From: Cryptomeria japonica
Taxonomy: Eukaryota; Streptophyta; Pinopsida; Cupressales; Cupressaceae
Assembly (NCBI RefSeq): GCF_030272615.1
Contig: NC_081411.1
Location: forward strand, 157,436,471 to 157,500,470
Direction: 5' to 3'
DNA: 64,000 bases
In this document: positions 11,623-22,379 of the stretch, in pieces
Numbering within the stretch: position 1 is the stretch's first letter
Layout: each line of letters starts with the position of its first letter
The notes under the pieces: generated by a model
Databases searched by the model: none
The model's input: only the letters and a program-made list of their open reading frames with translations
What the model was told of the DNA's origin: nothing
Program-made: the position numbers and the translations under genes

Positions 11623-12400
11623 TCTGCTTTGTAATCTATACTTACATATATTTAAGATGTTTAATGTGTAAACTTCTTTGTCATGTTTGGACTATCTCTT
11701 GTCTTCTTGCCACCTGTGTTCATATCTAAGAGGTGACGATCTCTCAGATACTGAACACTTGTATGTAGACATCATAAGGTGATGATCTTATGATTGTCAA
11801 ACTAGTAATCATGTTGGATCACTGGTAAGTCATGGATGTGCCATGACTATGTTGTGATATAACATTTGTACAAATGTTATTGCATTATCACAACTTGGAT
11901 ATGATGAGAACTTAAGCACTTCTCATATGGTTATCCTTGTATTGCATGTTAGGCAATACTGATATCACGTGTAGGTGATATCTCAACCATTGATCATGTT
12001 GGATCTCTAGTAAGTCATGGATGTGCCATGACTATGTTGTGATAAACATTTATAAATGTTATTACACTTATCACAACTTGGATATGATGAGAAACTAACC
12101 TTTCTCACAAACTTATCCTTAAGTATTGCGTGTTAGGCAATACTGATATCACATGTTAGGTGACATCTTGATGAATCTTACAGATCACATGTTTTGGTGA
12201 TTTCTCACATGATCAGGTGATGATTCTCTTACTTTTATCACATGTTAAAATAATACTTTATGTCACATTCTCAAGTGATGTTCTTCTATTTTGTATCATA
12301 TGTCTTGATGGTACTTCTCATGTATAAATGATTTTTGCTGACTGAAATTATCTTAGTTATGAAAAGGAAATGTGATGCAGGTTGCCTTATCTATCTTCCA
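11623..12400 (+). other. Copia-2 3' untranslated region
   Basis: Noncoding tail between pol and the polypurine tract. It is rich in short inverted words such as GTCATGGATGTGCCATGAC and in repeats of ATCACATG/CTTGGATATGATGAGA. The main internal structure is the tandem duplication at 11808-12175. Confidence 0.8.
11808..12175. repeat. 185 bp tandem duplication in the Copia-2 3' UTR
   Basis: Unit 1 starts at 11808 and unit 2 at 11993. Both run ATCATGTTGGATC, GTAAGTCATGGATGTG, CACAACTTGGATATGATGAG, then TTAGGCAATACTGATATCAC. They are diverged but collinear. Confidence 0.88.
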
Positions 12401-12414
12401 AAGATAAGAGGGAG
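12401..12414 (+). other. Copia-2 polypurine tract
   Basis: AAGATAAGAGGGAG immediately precedes the 3' LTR and primes plus-strand DNA synthesis in this family. Confidence 0.9.
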
Positions 12415-13213
12415 TGTTAATGCATGGTAGCTTATGCAAGATAAGATCTTCCTAACCGTCCTTGTTCTATTATTTATCTACATGCTTCATGTCTGATTTA
12501 TATTGCATATGATTATCGGATTGTACAAACATTGCTTATCATTATGCTATCGGGCTAACAACCCGATAGCATATTAATTTCAATTGTTAATTGGCATTAA
12601 TATGCTATTAGGGTATTAACCCGATAGCATATTAAATGCTATAAGTTATCGGGTTAAATTCGCCGATACATACTTGCTATTGGATGCATAAACATTGGCA
12701 TCGATTCACATCTGTTATTGGGCTTAATTATATCGGGCATATTTGTTATCGGGTTTAATGAATACACTGCTTCATTTGGCATTAACATTGGTTAACAAAT
12801 ACACCAGTTGGATTATATACATCGTGAACTTTGAATCATCGGTGTTTATATGAACTGATTCATTATATTGATTAGTCATTATATTATGATATTACAATAT
12901 GCTATCGGGGGTTTTTGAACCGATAATCAACATTGTGTTAATGTATAATTGTAAAGGCACCGATCAATGGGTGCATTGATCGGTCATGCCTAAAAGGCAT
13001 GACCGGTCAATACACCAATTGACTGATTGCCTAAATGATATATATGCCAATTGAATTCATCTAGAGAAGACATAGAAAATAATAAATGATCTCTCTCCTT
13101 CAAACCTGCAGATAAAAATCAGAATTATTAGACATTGACATAATTCCTCATATCCATATATAGCATTCATAGTTCATAACTTGTTCTTTAATTGAAATTG
13201 AAATAACTTTACA
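12415..13213 (+). repeat. Copia-2 3' LTR
   Basis: 799 bp, collinear with the 5' LTR. The first hairpin is intact; the second has lost pairing because one arm reads TGCTATTAGG. Confidence 0.97.
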
Positions 13214-13218
13214 TATTA
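13214..13218. repeat. Copia-2 target-site duplication, right (TATTA)
   Basis: Matches 6788-6792. Confidence 0.95.
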
Positions 13219-13231
13219 AATGATAAAATAC

Positions 13232-14556
13232 CTGGAAAAATCATTGCTAACATTATGTGCTCACTCTTTATTAACATCCATGGAGGAATGTTATTGTTGA
13301 TAACAAAAATAGGCCACACTGAGTAAACAGATCTCAGCTCTGCAAATGGATTGACATCGTTCGCTCCCAATGAAAGCCTGAGATTACAAGGTTCTTCTTT
13401 AAAGTGTGGCCACTTTTCCTCTATGTCCATAAATGCTGAACCATCCACAAGCATTCGAATAATGTCATCTCAACTTCTATTGCATTTATGGTAATCCATA
13501 CATTGTGCCAAGCTAGCGCACTTGAATAATCATTACATACATGCAATAATGGGAATATAATGAAGAACCTTGCAAGGCACCTTTTTTGTTATTTGATCTA
13601 TTCAATATCTACTGATATGACATTCAGGGCACTCAGTTTGAAATTCATGTTGTTTGTGATATATAATATGATCATTGGGACAAGCATCTATTGCTTGATA
13701 CTCCATTCCAATATATTTCATAATGGTAGATAATTCTCGGTATGAGCGAGGTAGAATATTTGGTGGTGGTAACAAAAACTCACCTATCAATGTAAAACAT
13801 AAAATATAATTTGTTAATATAAAGAATATTAATGGTACATGATTCACCATTTATTAACTATAATGAAATATATGACATACCTTAATGTATGTGAGACTGT
13901 TATATTGGATAAATTGTTCACAACCTTCAAGTTCAACAGCAACAATACAACAGAGAGAAGAGTTGTTTAGGAGCCTTTGTAAAGGGCCTCATAGGCCTTC
14001 TCAAGTAGACGTAAATCATGAAAAACATCAAGGTCATCTTCATTATCATGATCAGCTACGCCAGTACTAAATGTGTCATGGATCAATATATTTGTACCAT
14101 CATCTTCAATTGTGTTTTGTGGCTCATGATCGTCATCTTCCATGGGATAATTATCTACAGCTTCGATATTCACACCTCCATGTTCCCCCACTTCAAAAAC
14201 CATATTATCCGAGTTGTGTTGATCCATATCATGTGCTCTGGGTGCTCGACCTATATAAAAATAACCAACATAAATAAACCATGATCATGATCTCATCATC
14301 AAGTGGTTTCTTATGCATATAAATTGTTAAAATGATATAATGAAAAACTTACCAATGGATGATAATCATGTCCCCCTTCAATGTGACCATGCAACCTACA
14401 ATGTTTCTTAGTTGTTTTGATTATAAGTCTTCTAGTCTTTAACCCCTTACAAATTTTGCAGGGACAATAACATTTTCCATCACTTTTTCTTTCCAAGTTA
14501 GACCACAATCTAGCAATTGTCTCCTTATTTTGTTGTTCGTTGATATTGTCTAACAT
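13232..14556 (-). pseudogene. CACTA (En/Spm) TNP2-type transposase, 5' half, decayed
   Basis: N-terminal part of the transposase completed at 4246-6711. The first block (14556-14352) is a transposase-associated Cys-rich domain with CYCPCKICKG and HCRLHGH. The second (14250-13881) is acidic and leads into LEKAYEALYKGS and LLLLNLKVVNN. The third (13783 down) has the TNP2 hallmark LPRSYRELSTIMKYIGM, ACPNDHIIY and ECPECHISRY. The last (13454-13232) has DGSAFMDIEEKWP, NPFAELRSVYSVWP and PPWMLIKSEHIML. Candidate introns are 14251-14351, 13784-13880 and the Copia-2-filled one. A stop at 13967 and frameshifts around 13450-13610 show it is dead. Confidence 0.87.
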
Positions 14557-14946
14557 GGTCTTTCTTCACAGGCGAAAAAGTTGGGCTATAGAACTATTTA
14601 GATAGAAGTAATACCAAATTAAATTACTTGAACATAGAAATAATTCAAATTGAACCAAAACCATTTAACTCTTCTTTTTCATCTCAAAACATATCTAATG
14701 ACTTTGTGGTGATTTAGAGAAGGTGATACGCTAATGGCTTTGTGGTATGCAATCCCTGTATCATTCTTAAGTTGAATAATGTCTAATTGGGATAATCCAT
14801 GAGTGTTTAATGTGAATTCATTATCAATGTTGTGAATTCATCGAGAGTATGGTGATAGTCATCCTTATAGGATCCTCTCAATATTGTCCAAATCAGTGAA
14901 AAGTAAGACAAAATTCTCAGTCACACCCTGGGTGCAAGCAAATGAT
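14557..14946. other. 5' flank of the CACTA transposase, nothing recognised
   Basis: AT-rich DNA between the transposase start and Gypsy-1. I see no terminal inverted repeat ending in TAGTG and no coding signal. Confidence 0.4.
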
Positions 14947-14951
14947 ATTAC
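14947..14951. repeat. Gypsy-1 target-site duplication, left (ATTAC)
   Basis: ATTAC abuts the left LTR and is repeated at 32958-32962. Confidence 0.95.
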
Positions 14952-15290
14952 TGTAAGGTAGGAATTTGGAAAGACATCAAAGCAATAAGAAATTAGCCTA
15001 GTTAAATCACGAAAAACTAATTGCAATGATTAATCCCAATTACACTCAATGAAGACATGAAAACAAGACATCAATTCAAATGCAAACCATTGCAAACTTG
15101 AATGTCTCCTTCATGTGGCTCCATTGTCCTTCTTTCTCCTTCAAATGGCTTTGTTTGTGGATCTCACCTACTAGTGCATAAGCATGATGTGAAAGCAAGT
15201 AGACAAGATGGTAGCGCAAGAATACTTGAAGCGTGATTGATTCGAGGATCGATTCAAAAAAGTGATTAGTTGGGATTGAAGAAATTCATC

Positions 15291-15300
15291 CAATTTATAG
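15291..15300 (-). promoter_or_regulatory. TATA box of the Gypsy-1 LTR promoter (left copy)
   Basis: CTATAAATTG on the minus strand, about 340 bp before the LTR's inner end, so U3 is about 1230 bp. The right LTR has the same box at 31706-31715. Confidence 0.7.
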
Positions 15301-15524
15301 ACAAATTGGAGAGAAGATCAAATTAGCATGAAGAGATTCGAATGGAAATTGCAAATCAAGAATGACAAATATGACAAATTTGCACTTTCTATGCAAGATT
15401 GATTGATTGATAATTCATGACAAAATTATGACAAATTTCTATGTCAAAATTGATTGATTGTCAATTATGACAAATTATGACAACTTGAAATGTCATTCCC
15501 ATGAAATTAGGAGAAAAAAAGGAG

Positions 15525-15640
15525 AGAATTGAAAATTAGAAATTAGGAAATTAGAAAATGAGGAAATTAGGAAATTGATGAAAATTAGGAAATTAGGAAT
15601 TAGGAAAATTAGAAAATGAGGAAATTAGGAATTAAGTGAA
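15525..15640. repeat. GAAATTAG-type simple repeat in the Gypsy-1 LTR
   Basis: Degenerate iterations of GAAATTAGGAAATTAGAAAATGA. The same tract occurs in the right LTR at about 31950-32060. Confidence 0.8.
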
Positions 15641-15992
15641 TTAATTAACAATTTTTCATTTATTAATTAATTCACAAAGACGGAGGAATTAGTTAGCCAA
15701 TTAAATAAACATTTAATTGTGACAAGAAGACTTAGGATAAATAAATTATTTAACCTAGAGGGAGAAATGACAAACAAGGTTAAATGAATAAATCATGAAA
15801 CCCTAGAAGATGAATTAGAAAATGCAAGAATGACAATTAGGTCTTGACAAAAGATAATTGATATCGATTCAATTTGATCATGATTCTAACTAACAAAGGA
15901 CCAATGCTGACAAATGATTTGATTGATAAATGCGCCAATTGACGAAGAACAATGACTAATTGATCCAAGTTGACATGATTGAGAAAGACAAC

Positions 15993-16215
15993 GATCGATG
16001 ACAAATCGATCGCAAAATGACAAAATTGATAAGAGGACAAGGATTGATGACAAAATAGATTGCAAAATGACAAGATTGAAAATGTCAATGATCGATGACA
16101 AATCGATCACAAGATGACAAGATTGATGACAAATTGATCAAAGGACAAGGATCGATGACAAATCGATCGCAAGATAATAAGATTAAAAATGACAACGATC
16201 GATGACAAATCGATC
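15993..16215. repeat. U3 minisatellite with palindromic GATCGATGACAAATCGATC core
   Basis: Core copies start at 15993, 16042 (mutated), 16090, 16150 and 16197, with a partial copy near 16120, giving spacings close to 48 bp. Each core is an imperfect palindrome with GATCGAT arms. The right LTR has the array at about 32418-32640 with more decayed cores. Confidence 0.85.
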
Positions 16216-16532
16216 GAATGATGACAAGATTGATAAGAGGACAAAACCCTAATTAGGATTGACGATGTCCAAAATGATGACAAATGAGAATGCACATTGA
16301 TGCGACAGGATAAGATCGACCAAAATCATGACTAAAGATTATTGTCGACAAGACCAAATTTGAGAGCGAGATAAATGAAGAATGCAGAAGAAGGACTCGA
16401 TGCTCGCAAATGATAAAGACCAAGTGCGAATCATAGGATAAATGTTAATGCAATGCAAAAACCCTAAAATAAGTCAATGCGCAAATGTTAAAGTATGATT
16501 CCGGAAGCGTTGACCATTTTTAGGTGTCTACA

Positions 16533-16549
16533 TTTTGCCCCTCTTTGAG
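16533..16549 (-). other. Gypsy-1 polypurine tract
   Basis: The minus strand reads CAAAGAGGGGCAAAA directly before the 3' LTR's TGTAGACACC. Confidence 0.85.
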
Positions 16550-16816
16550 ACAATGCGATTTTAAGCGTTGTTTCAAAGAACAATAATGAAAATGCCCCAG
16601 ACAATAACAATGACATATGCATGCCCCCTCGAGGAATTGGCCGGAAACATGCAGAAAAGAGGCCAATTGATCGATAATAATGATAGAATATGATAGGATC
16701 GAACGGACTAACAATCGGAGATCGGATACACAAATGACAAGCAATTGAAGGTGCAAAAGACCATGACCAGCATGAGATGGAGAGAGTGCACGTCCATCTA
16801 TGCACTGACAAAGATC

Positions 16817-16823
16817 TATAAAT
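16817..16823 (+). promoter_or_regulatory. Plus-strand TATA box for the antisense PMD gene
   Basis: TATAAAT lies 284 bp inside the LTR/internal junction and points into the element, opposite to gag-pol. A stronger TATAAAA sits at the equivalent place in Gypsy-3 (62958-62964). The distance to the first in-frame ATG is 89 bp here and 81 bp there. Confidence 0.6.
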
Positions 16824-16905
16824 GAGACAAAGAGAGTGAAAATTGCTCATTTGCACTACCCAAAGAGGAGAATTTGTTGCTCTGGAAAAGGACACTTGTA
16901 GAGAG

Positions 16906-16983
16906 ATGGCGAACATTCCAATGGTAGATCACCTCAAAGAACATGTACACATCTATAGATGACCGGACAACGCAGGAGCAGCG
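16906..16983 (+). CDS. Candidate first exon of the antisense PMD gene
   Basis: ATG at 16906 opens a short exon reading MANIPMVDHLKEHVHIYR, a TGA where Gypsy-3 has Trp, then PDNAGAA and a good splice donor (GCG|GTATGT). A branch/acceptor-like TATTGCAG ends at 17048. The equivalent Gypsy-3 exon (63039-63113) shares IP, EHV, Tyr and a Pro/Gly-containing end. Spacing from the TATA box is also conserved. The splice to the PMD body at 17356 is not resolved: the sequence between 17049 and 17355 has stops and repeats. Confidence 0.4.
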
Positions 16984-17048
16984 GTATGTATCTCAAAAAC
17001 CCATGTTGTCAATTTTATGAATTTGACTTGCTTGCGGGATATTGCAGG

Positions 17049-17355
17049 GCCCACAGGGGATGCAGAAACTGACTTCTGTGCTTGTGTGAGTGCATCCTGC
17101 GATTGTGTAGGGTCTTCTATGCTTGTGTAGGGTACATAGGCGCAGGTTGTGCTACACAGGCATAGGACTTATCACACAGGCGCAGTTGTGCATTGGGAAC
17201 CCTAATTTGGCCAAAAAGAGCATGCGAAAGATCCGAAAAGGGGGGATAAGAATAGGATATGTCAAAATAGATGAGAAACACCTTGATTTGGACGTGAAAC
17301 AAGGAAATGCAGCCCGCAGGAGCAAACCCTAAAACTGACAAAATGTGCCCCAATT
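17049..17355 (+). other. Region between first exon and PMD body, with CACAGGCGCAG words
   Basis: Contains three copies of an ACAYAGGCGCAG-type word (near 17134, 17153 and 17174) also found as an eight-copy array in the leader at 31085-31245. It also has inverted relatives such as CTGCGATTGTGTAG. No open frame of significance. Confidence 0.5.
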
Positions 17356-19180
17356 GTGATGCAGAGTCAACAGTATCCATTGATCACGTGGGAGAACCAA
17401 CCTGACTGCTTCATGTTACGACATAGACTCAGGAGCACAGACAGAGATACACTAGCAGAACTTGGAACATACTATATCACATTCATTCTTGAGATTAGGG
17501 AAAACACAGGATTGCTTACCGCATTGGCAGAGCGATGGCATTCAGAGACTTCCTCATTCCATCTAGCGACTGGAGAGGCAACTGTGACACTAGAGGATGT
17601 ATGGCGTATCCTCCACATTCCGATTCATGGAGAGATTATAGAGTATGACCTAGTGATAGGGAGAGATGCTTTATGCAAATTATTTGAGTGCGACGCAGAT
17701 GATCTAGATATCGTAGAGAGGGAGATTGGCTAGGAGACCATGGCATCAGAGTATGATCAGCGATATGTGGTGATAGCTGTGGTTATAGCATGCTTACTAG
17801 CAGGAGACAGACGAGGAAATGGATTCCCTATTGGATGGGGAAGAGTGCTAGAGTGGATGGCGATAGAGGGGATGGTGTACGCATGGGGACCATGTGTACT
17901 TTCTATGCTATATTTTCAGTTGCATCAGATAGCATATCAGGGAGTTCAGACTTTGAGCTGTGGAGTCACATTGCTATAGGTATGGGCATTTGAGAACATA
18001 GCCATATGTCGACCAATTGAAGAGAGACAAGTATTACCACACCAACCATATGTGTACTATTATGGGGGATCACTGAGATAGGGTCCTTTTGGATACATAT
18101 TGTATTGGCGACATTAGCTAGACAGACTGAGAGAGTTCACATGGAGGCCATATGCCCTGGATGGTCAGATGATAGTGATGAGCTACCGTATTGCAGACAA
18201 GAGAGATACCTAATTAGGCAACTAGTGAATCACCAGAGACTGATTGATATGTACCTACTGGAGAGAGTCAGACGATAGTTTGGAGAGAGACAAGATGTAC
18301 CTAGAAGGACTGCACACTTTGCCCGATCTCACAGAGAGACGAGTCAGTGGGGGAGTATGATTCAGCCACACATAGCATACACTGACTTCACACAGCTACA
18401 TCAAAGATAGTGGGATTGGAGATCAGATGTGGTCGATGCCGAGATGATAGAGGAGTATTAGAGATGGTTTGCACGATGACGGCCAGTGCCATTGACAAAT
18501 CCTGATATTCCAGTACCGAGGAGACAGGAGGACTTCCCACTCATAGGAGAGGAGGAGGGAGATGATGAGGATGAGAAGGATGAGGGCAGTGATGAGGATG
18601 AGGGGGATGAGAAGGATGGAGATGATGAGGGGGATGATGATTATGAGCCAGATTCAGTTGATTAGGAGTCTTTGCACGATATACCCATAGAGTGGGAGAC
18701 AGCTAGCATAGAGGAGATGGAGATGTGCAGGGCTACCATAGCGAGTCGGCATGATCACATTGTGAAATTAGAGAGACAGAATGCCATCTTGAGGACATAG
18801 TAGGATCAGTTCAGAGCAGAGATAGCCAAACTTACAGCAACTCGAGATACAACAATAGCTTAGGCACAGTGAGAAGAATAGAGAGTCACTGAGTATATTG
18901 GGTCGATTAGGGATGCCAGTGCACGTGAGATGGCATAGATGTTGGTAGAGATTGGAGAGGAGATACGCCATTTGAGGACATTATATGAGAGTGCAGTTCC
19001 ACCAGAGCAACATCATATCAGGCACGATCGAGGATAGAGAGCAGGGCACGCTCTCGGAGGTCAGTGAGAAGCATGGGGGTGAGTGGACCTATGAGACCAC
19101 CACAGCCAGGACCAGGGATAGGAGGGACATCATCCTTGAGACATGGCAGGGATGAGGAGAATAGAGGGAGCACCCAGTGA
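17356..19180 (+). pseudogene. Plant mobile domain (PMD/MAIN-like) protein, antisense to gag-pol, decayed
   Basis: The N-terminal part has the PMD signature: LLTALAERWHSETSSFHLA, GEATVTLEDVWRILHIPI, then RRGNGFPIGWGRVLEW, VWAFENIAICRP and (after a frameshift near 18170) YLIRQLVNHQRLIDMYLLERV with FGERQDVP. It continues into an acidic Asp/Glu tract (about 18540-18660), a Leu/Lys/Glu segment that looks like a coiled coil (about 18750-18860) and a basic Arg/Ser/Pro tail ending at 19178-19180. PMD proteins include host silencing factors (MAIN, MAIL1) and transposon-borne relatives. Stops at 17731 and 17977 and several later ones are TAG at probable Trp or Gln sites. Its strand is opposite to gag-pol, as for the extra ORFs known in some Tat elements. 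Nucleic-acid or chromatin-related action is only inference. Confidence 0.85.
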
Positions 19181-20260
19181 CAGAGGCACGTGCTCCTTAT
19201 GATAGACAGTGGACATTATGTAGTGTGATATTATATAGTCAGCCTACGGGCCATACTTAGGATAGACAGTCCAATTTTGTACTCCGATATTATTGTGATA
19301 TATGATATGATATGCATCAATATGATGGGATGCAATGTGTTATGACTGATTGTTATTTTCCATGTATGGATGACTTATGCACTATTTATGAATGTATTTT
19401 TATGTGTTTTTGATGCATTTATAATATGAAATGGATAAAATGCTTGATGTGATGCTTGATGTAATGCAAATGTACTAACCAAATGGATGCAGGATGCAAC
19501 TTATGTTTTTGGAGATTGGAGCACTAGACCAGACTGATTGCCCAAACTAATGGAAGAAATGTTAGTAAGAAAAATGAGACAAAGGGTAGTTACAGATGAA
19601 GAAAAACTTGCTTTCACTAATGCACTTTGTAGGTGAGAACCTTTATTTTAATGTAGCAAAATGGATGCGTAGCATCATGGCATTGAAGGCCAGAGCTGAA
19701 ATGCAACCCTTTTTGCAAAAGACAGACACAACGCAGACAAACAACAATCACAACAAAAAAAGAAAGGGACCATGAACCGTCCCAGTCACTCTAAATCACT
19801 CAGTGACATCATCGAGCAACATAGGAACATGATCAAAGATAATTCAATAAATGATAAGACTCGCTAATTCCAACAAGTCAAACAAACATCTTGATCTTCA
19901 TTCTCAAAAGTTGAAAGTGTTGATAGGATGATCATGCTATTTGGTTTCAGGGAATGCAGTGCCCTGTCTAAGACAGGACATAGTCTGGTTTCAAGTATAC
20001 CACACCCTGTATAAGACCCATGATAGTGTGCCAAGGACGAGTGATATTGATGTTGAGTGATTGATATGACAATTGTGATCAGTTTGAATGTCTGGTTTGA
20101 TTGAAAAGTTCATCTGTTAATGAGTGATTTGCAATAAAGCATAGTGTTGGATTGCGTGTCGTTGGAGGGATGCTCAGTGATTTGTCTTATGCACAAAAGG
20201 GATATTTTATTTTTTTTTGTTTTGCTTTTTGCGTTTTTACAATTTTTTTGTTCTTTTTTT
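19181..20260. other. Noncoding stretch between PMD gene and T-rich tract
   Basis: No recognisable gene on either strand. It includes ATATGATATGATATGCATCAATATGATGGG-like simple sequence near 19300-19460. Confidence 0.6.
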
Positions 20261-20264
20261 TTTC

Positions 20265-20570
20265 AGGACTTTATTTGACATTTTAGGGATTATCTTAGGA
20301 CATTTTTCAATTTTTATGATTTTTTCAGGACATTATATGATTTTTTAATGATTTTTTCAGGACATTATACGAATGGTTTTGAATTATCGAATGTTTTCAG
20401 TATTTTTTTTTTTTGATTATTTCAGGACATTTTTCAATTTTTTTTGGATTACTTCAAGACATTTTCAATTTTTTTGGATTATTTTAGGACTTTTTTCAAT
20501 TTTTTTTGGATTATTTTAGGACTTTTTTCAATTTTTTTGGATTATTTCAGGACATTTTGCAATTCGAAAG
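20265..20570. repeat. T-rich minisatellite (GGATTATTTCAGGACATTTTTC)
   Basis: Roughly 30 bp units of TTCAGGACATTTTTCAA separated by T-runs, best ordered at 20410-20570. On the element's sense strand it is A-rich and lies between integrase and the PMD gene. A second T-rich simple tract lies at 20885-21003. Confidence 0.85.
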
Positions 20571-20884
20571 TTCCAGTGATTGATCATGACAAGGGGAATG
20601 CACCCAATGCACACCTGAAAGACATATATAGAGGCCAGGACCGAAACATATGCACAAGAAACGGAGTATGCAAGACAGTGATGTTGACCAATCATAGGCC
20701 TGAAATAGAACATTGGGTCAAAACCAGGATAGGCATGATAAATCTTGAGAGAGAAAACATAGCTAGAGGTCATGATAGATGACAGAGCAATGATCATTCT
20801 TACACATGGCACCTGTTTGCCAGGTTTTCACCAAGGTACTTGCCCAAAGCGCCCGTTTGCCAGGTTTTCACTAGAGGGCGAATC

Positions 20885-21003
20885 ATTTTTCTTTACTTTT
20901 TTTTTTTTTGTTCTTTTTCTTTGTTTTTCACTTTTTTTGTATTTTTTGATTTTTTTAATTTTTTTTGTATTTTTTGCTTTTTTGAATTTTTTTGTATTTT
21001 TTC
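20885..21003. repeat. Poly-T/TTTTTGTATTTTTTG simple tract
   Basis: Long T-runs broken by single G, C or A, just downstream of the integrase stop in element sense. It is preceded by a duplicated GTTTGCCAGGTTTTCAC (about 20815 and 20853). Confidence 0.85.
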
Positions 21004-21041
21004 AGGATCATACTTGAAAAACTATTGATAGAAAATTATGC

Positions 21042-22200
21042 CTAGTACTTGCGAAGGTGCATGTTGTTTACAGGATCGGACAAAGGTTCACCTTCTAAAG
21101 TGGCAAGCTGATATGCCCCCGAGCCATAGGCTACAGTAACTATGAAAGGCCCAACCCAATTAGGTTCAAACTTGCCTTTGATGATGTCAGTAGATTGTGC
21201 ATTCTTGGGGTTTGCCTTTAAAACCAGATCTCCCACTTCGAAGTGTCACCCTTTGACCTTCTTGTTATAAGAGTGATGGAGACGGTTTTGATATGCTTGC
21301 AAATGTGTCAGGGCTATTTGACGTTTCTCATCTAACATCTCAAGCTGATGCAACTGAGAGACTCTGTGCATCTCATCATCAATCAGATGTTGCAAGGAAA
21401 CATGCAAAGAAGGAATCTCCACCTCCAAGGGTAAAATGGCTTCCGCACCATACACCAAGGAATAAGGTGTTGCGCCAATAGGTGTGCGGATAGAAGTGCG
21501 ATAAGCCCATAGTGCTAGATTCAACTATACATGCCAATCTCGACCAGCGTCATTGACAACCTTTTTCAGGATCTTGATAATGGTTTTATTTGATGCTTCA
21601 GCTTGACCATTACCCTGTGGATAGTATGGACTAGAGAAATGGTGTTGGATATGAAACTTTTCACAGAGTTCCTTGACATCTTTATTCTTGAAGGGATGAC
21701 CATTATCTGTGACTATGGCAAGGGGAACCCCATATCTAAATATGATATAATTCAATAGGAATTTTGAAATTTGCACACCAGTGATATAGGTCATGGGGAT
21801 AGCCTCGATCCATTTTGTAAAATACTCTGTGGCTGTAATGATAAACTTGTGTCCATTTGCAGATGTTGGGTGAATCTTGCCAATAAGATCCAATCCCCAT
21901 TGAGAAAAGGGCCACAGAGATATAACAGAATGAAGCTCTTGGGCTGGTGCATGAATGTAATTTCCATGGATCTAGCATTTGTAGTACTTCTTAACAAAAT
22001 CATGAACATCTTTTTCCAGAGTGGGCCAATAATACCTAGCACGAATCAACTTTTTGGCTAAGCTCAAACCATTGAAATGGCCCGCACATATACCATCATG
22101 AACCTCATGTAAAGCCGTTTGTGCTTCGTCAGAATCCAAACACCTGAGGAGGGTATGGTCAAAGGAATGATGGTAAAGGGTGTCGGTAATGATGACATAT
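21042..22200 (-). pseudogene. Gypsy-1 integrase
   Basis: HHCC zinc region: HEVHDGICAGHFNG with only one of the two expected Cys left (KYYKC before the stop at 21972). The catalytic core shows WGLDLIGKI, AIVTDNGHPF and NGQAEASNKT, so D-D-E is complete. The C-terminal part has LWAYRTSIRTPIGATPY, LVYGAEAILPLE and the GPFIVTVAYGSGAYQL segment, ending HLRKY at a natural-looking stop (about 21039). The protein would insert element cDNA into nuclear DNA. Stops at 21972, 21525 and about 21244 disable it. Confidence 0.92.
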
Positions 22201-22379
22201 TTGGCTATCTATCGGATGAAGGCTTGGCATTGGTTAGCGGAAAGGTTAGGTGGTAAGGTTTGGGATTTCAAATATTGATATACATCATTGTACCATGGGG
22301 AGTTAGGACCAACAAGAACGCACATTACATCTGCTGTCGGAATGTCAAAAGAAGGGACAAGCAACTTCTCGACCAAAAA

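Larger units (their letters stand above)
6793..13213 (+). mobile_element. Copia-2: complete Ty1/Copia LTR retrotransposon
   Basis: A 6421 bp element with LTRs of 800 and 799 bp, TG...CA termini, a 5 bp target duplication (TATTA), a perfect primer-binding site, gag, pol in the Copia order (protease, integrase, RT, RNase H) and a polypurine tract. In the first 320 bp or so of the LTR pair I counted about 13 differences by eye (near 4%), so the insertion is not recent. It sits in an intron of the CACTA transposase in the opposite orientation. One gag/pol frameshift and at least six internal stops make it non-autonomous. Confidence 0.97.
6712..13231 (-). other. Intron of the CACTA transposase enlarged by the Copia-2 insertion
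   Basis: The donor is CCAG|GTATTT (exon ends at 13232) and the acceptor is GATTAG|GTAAG (exon resumes at 6711). Joining them restores the TNP2 reading frame through the residues IFPGKYQVKDM. Removing Copia-2 (6421 bp) and one 5 bp target duplication leaves an intron of about 94 bp, like the neighbouring candidate introns at 13784-13880 and 14251-14351. Confidence 0.75.
14952..16532 (-). repeat. Gypsy-1 3' LTR (left copy)
   Basis: 1581 bp. On the plus strand it begins TGTAAGGTAGG and ends GTGTCTACA. It contains an A-rich GAAATTAG repeat tract (15525-15640), a GATCGATGAC minisatellite (15993-16215) and a minus-strand TATA box (15291-15300). Confidence 0.97.

Noticed and set aside
14557-14951. 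CACTA terminal inverted repeat near the transposase start
   Set aside because: I searched for TAGTG/CACTA ends here and at 2547-4245 and found no convincing pair.
15837-16295. Overlapping minus-strand ORFs in the Gypsy-1 LTR (and 32218-32535)
   Set aside because: They are translations of the GATCGATGAC minisatellite and recur in both LTRs.
17356-19040. Frequent in-frame TAG read as a reassigned (Gln) codon
   Set aside because: TAG also replaces Trp in CTGG context, TGA and TAA stops occur too, and the frames are ordinary plant retroelements; methylation decay explains the pattern.
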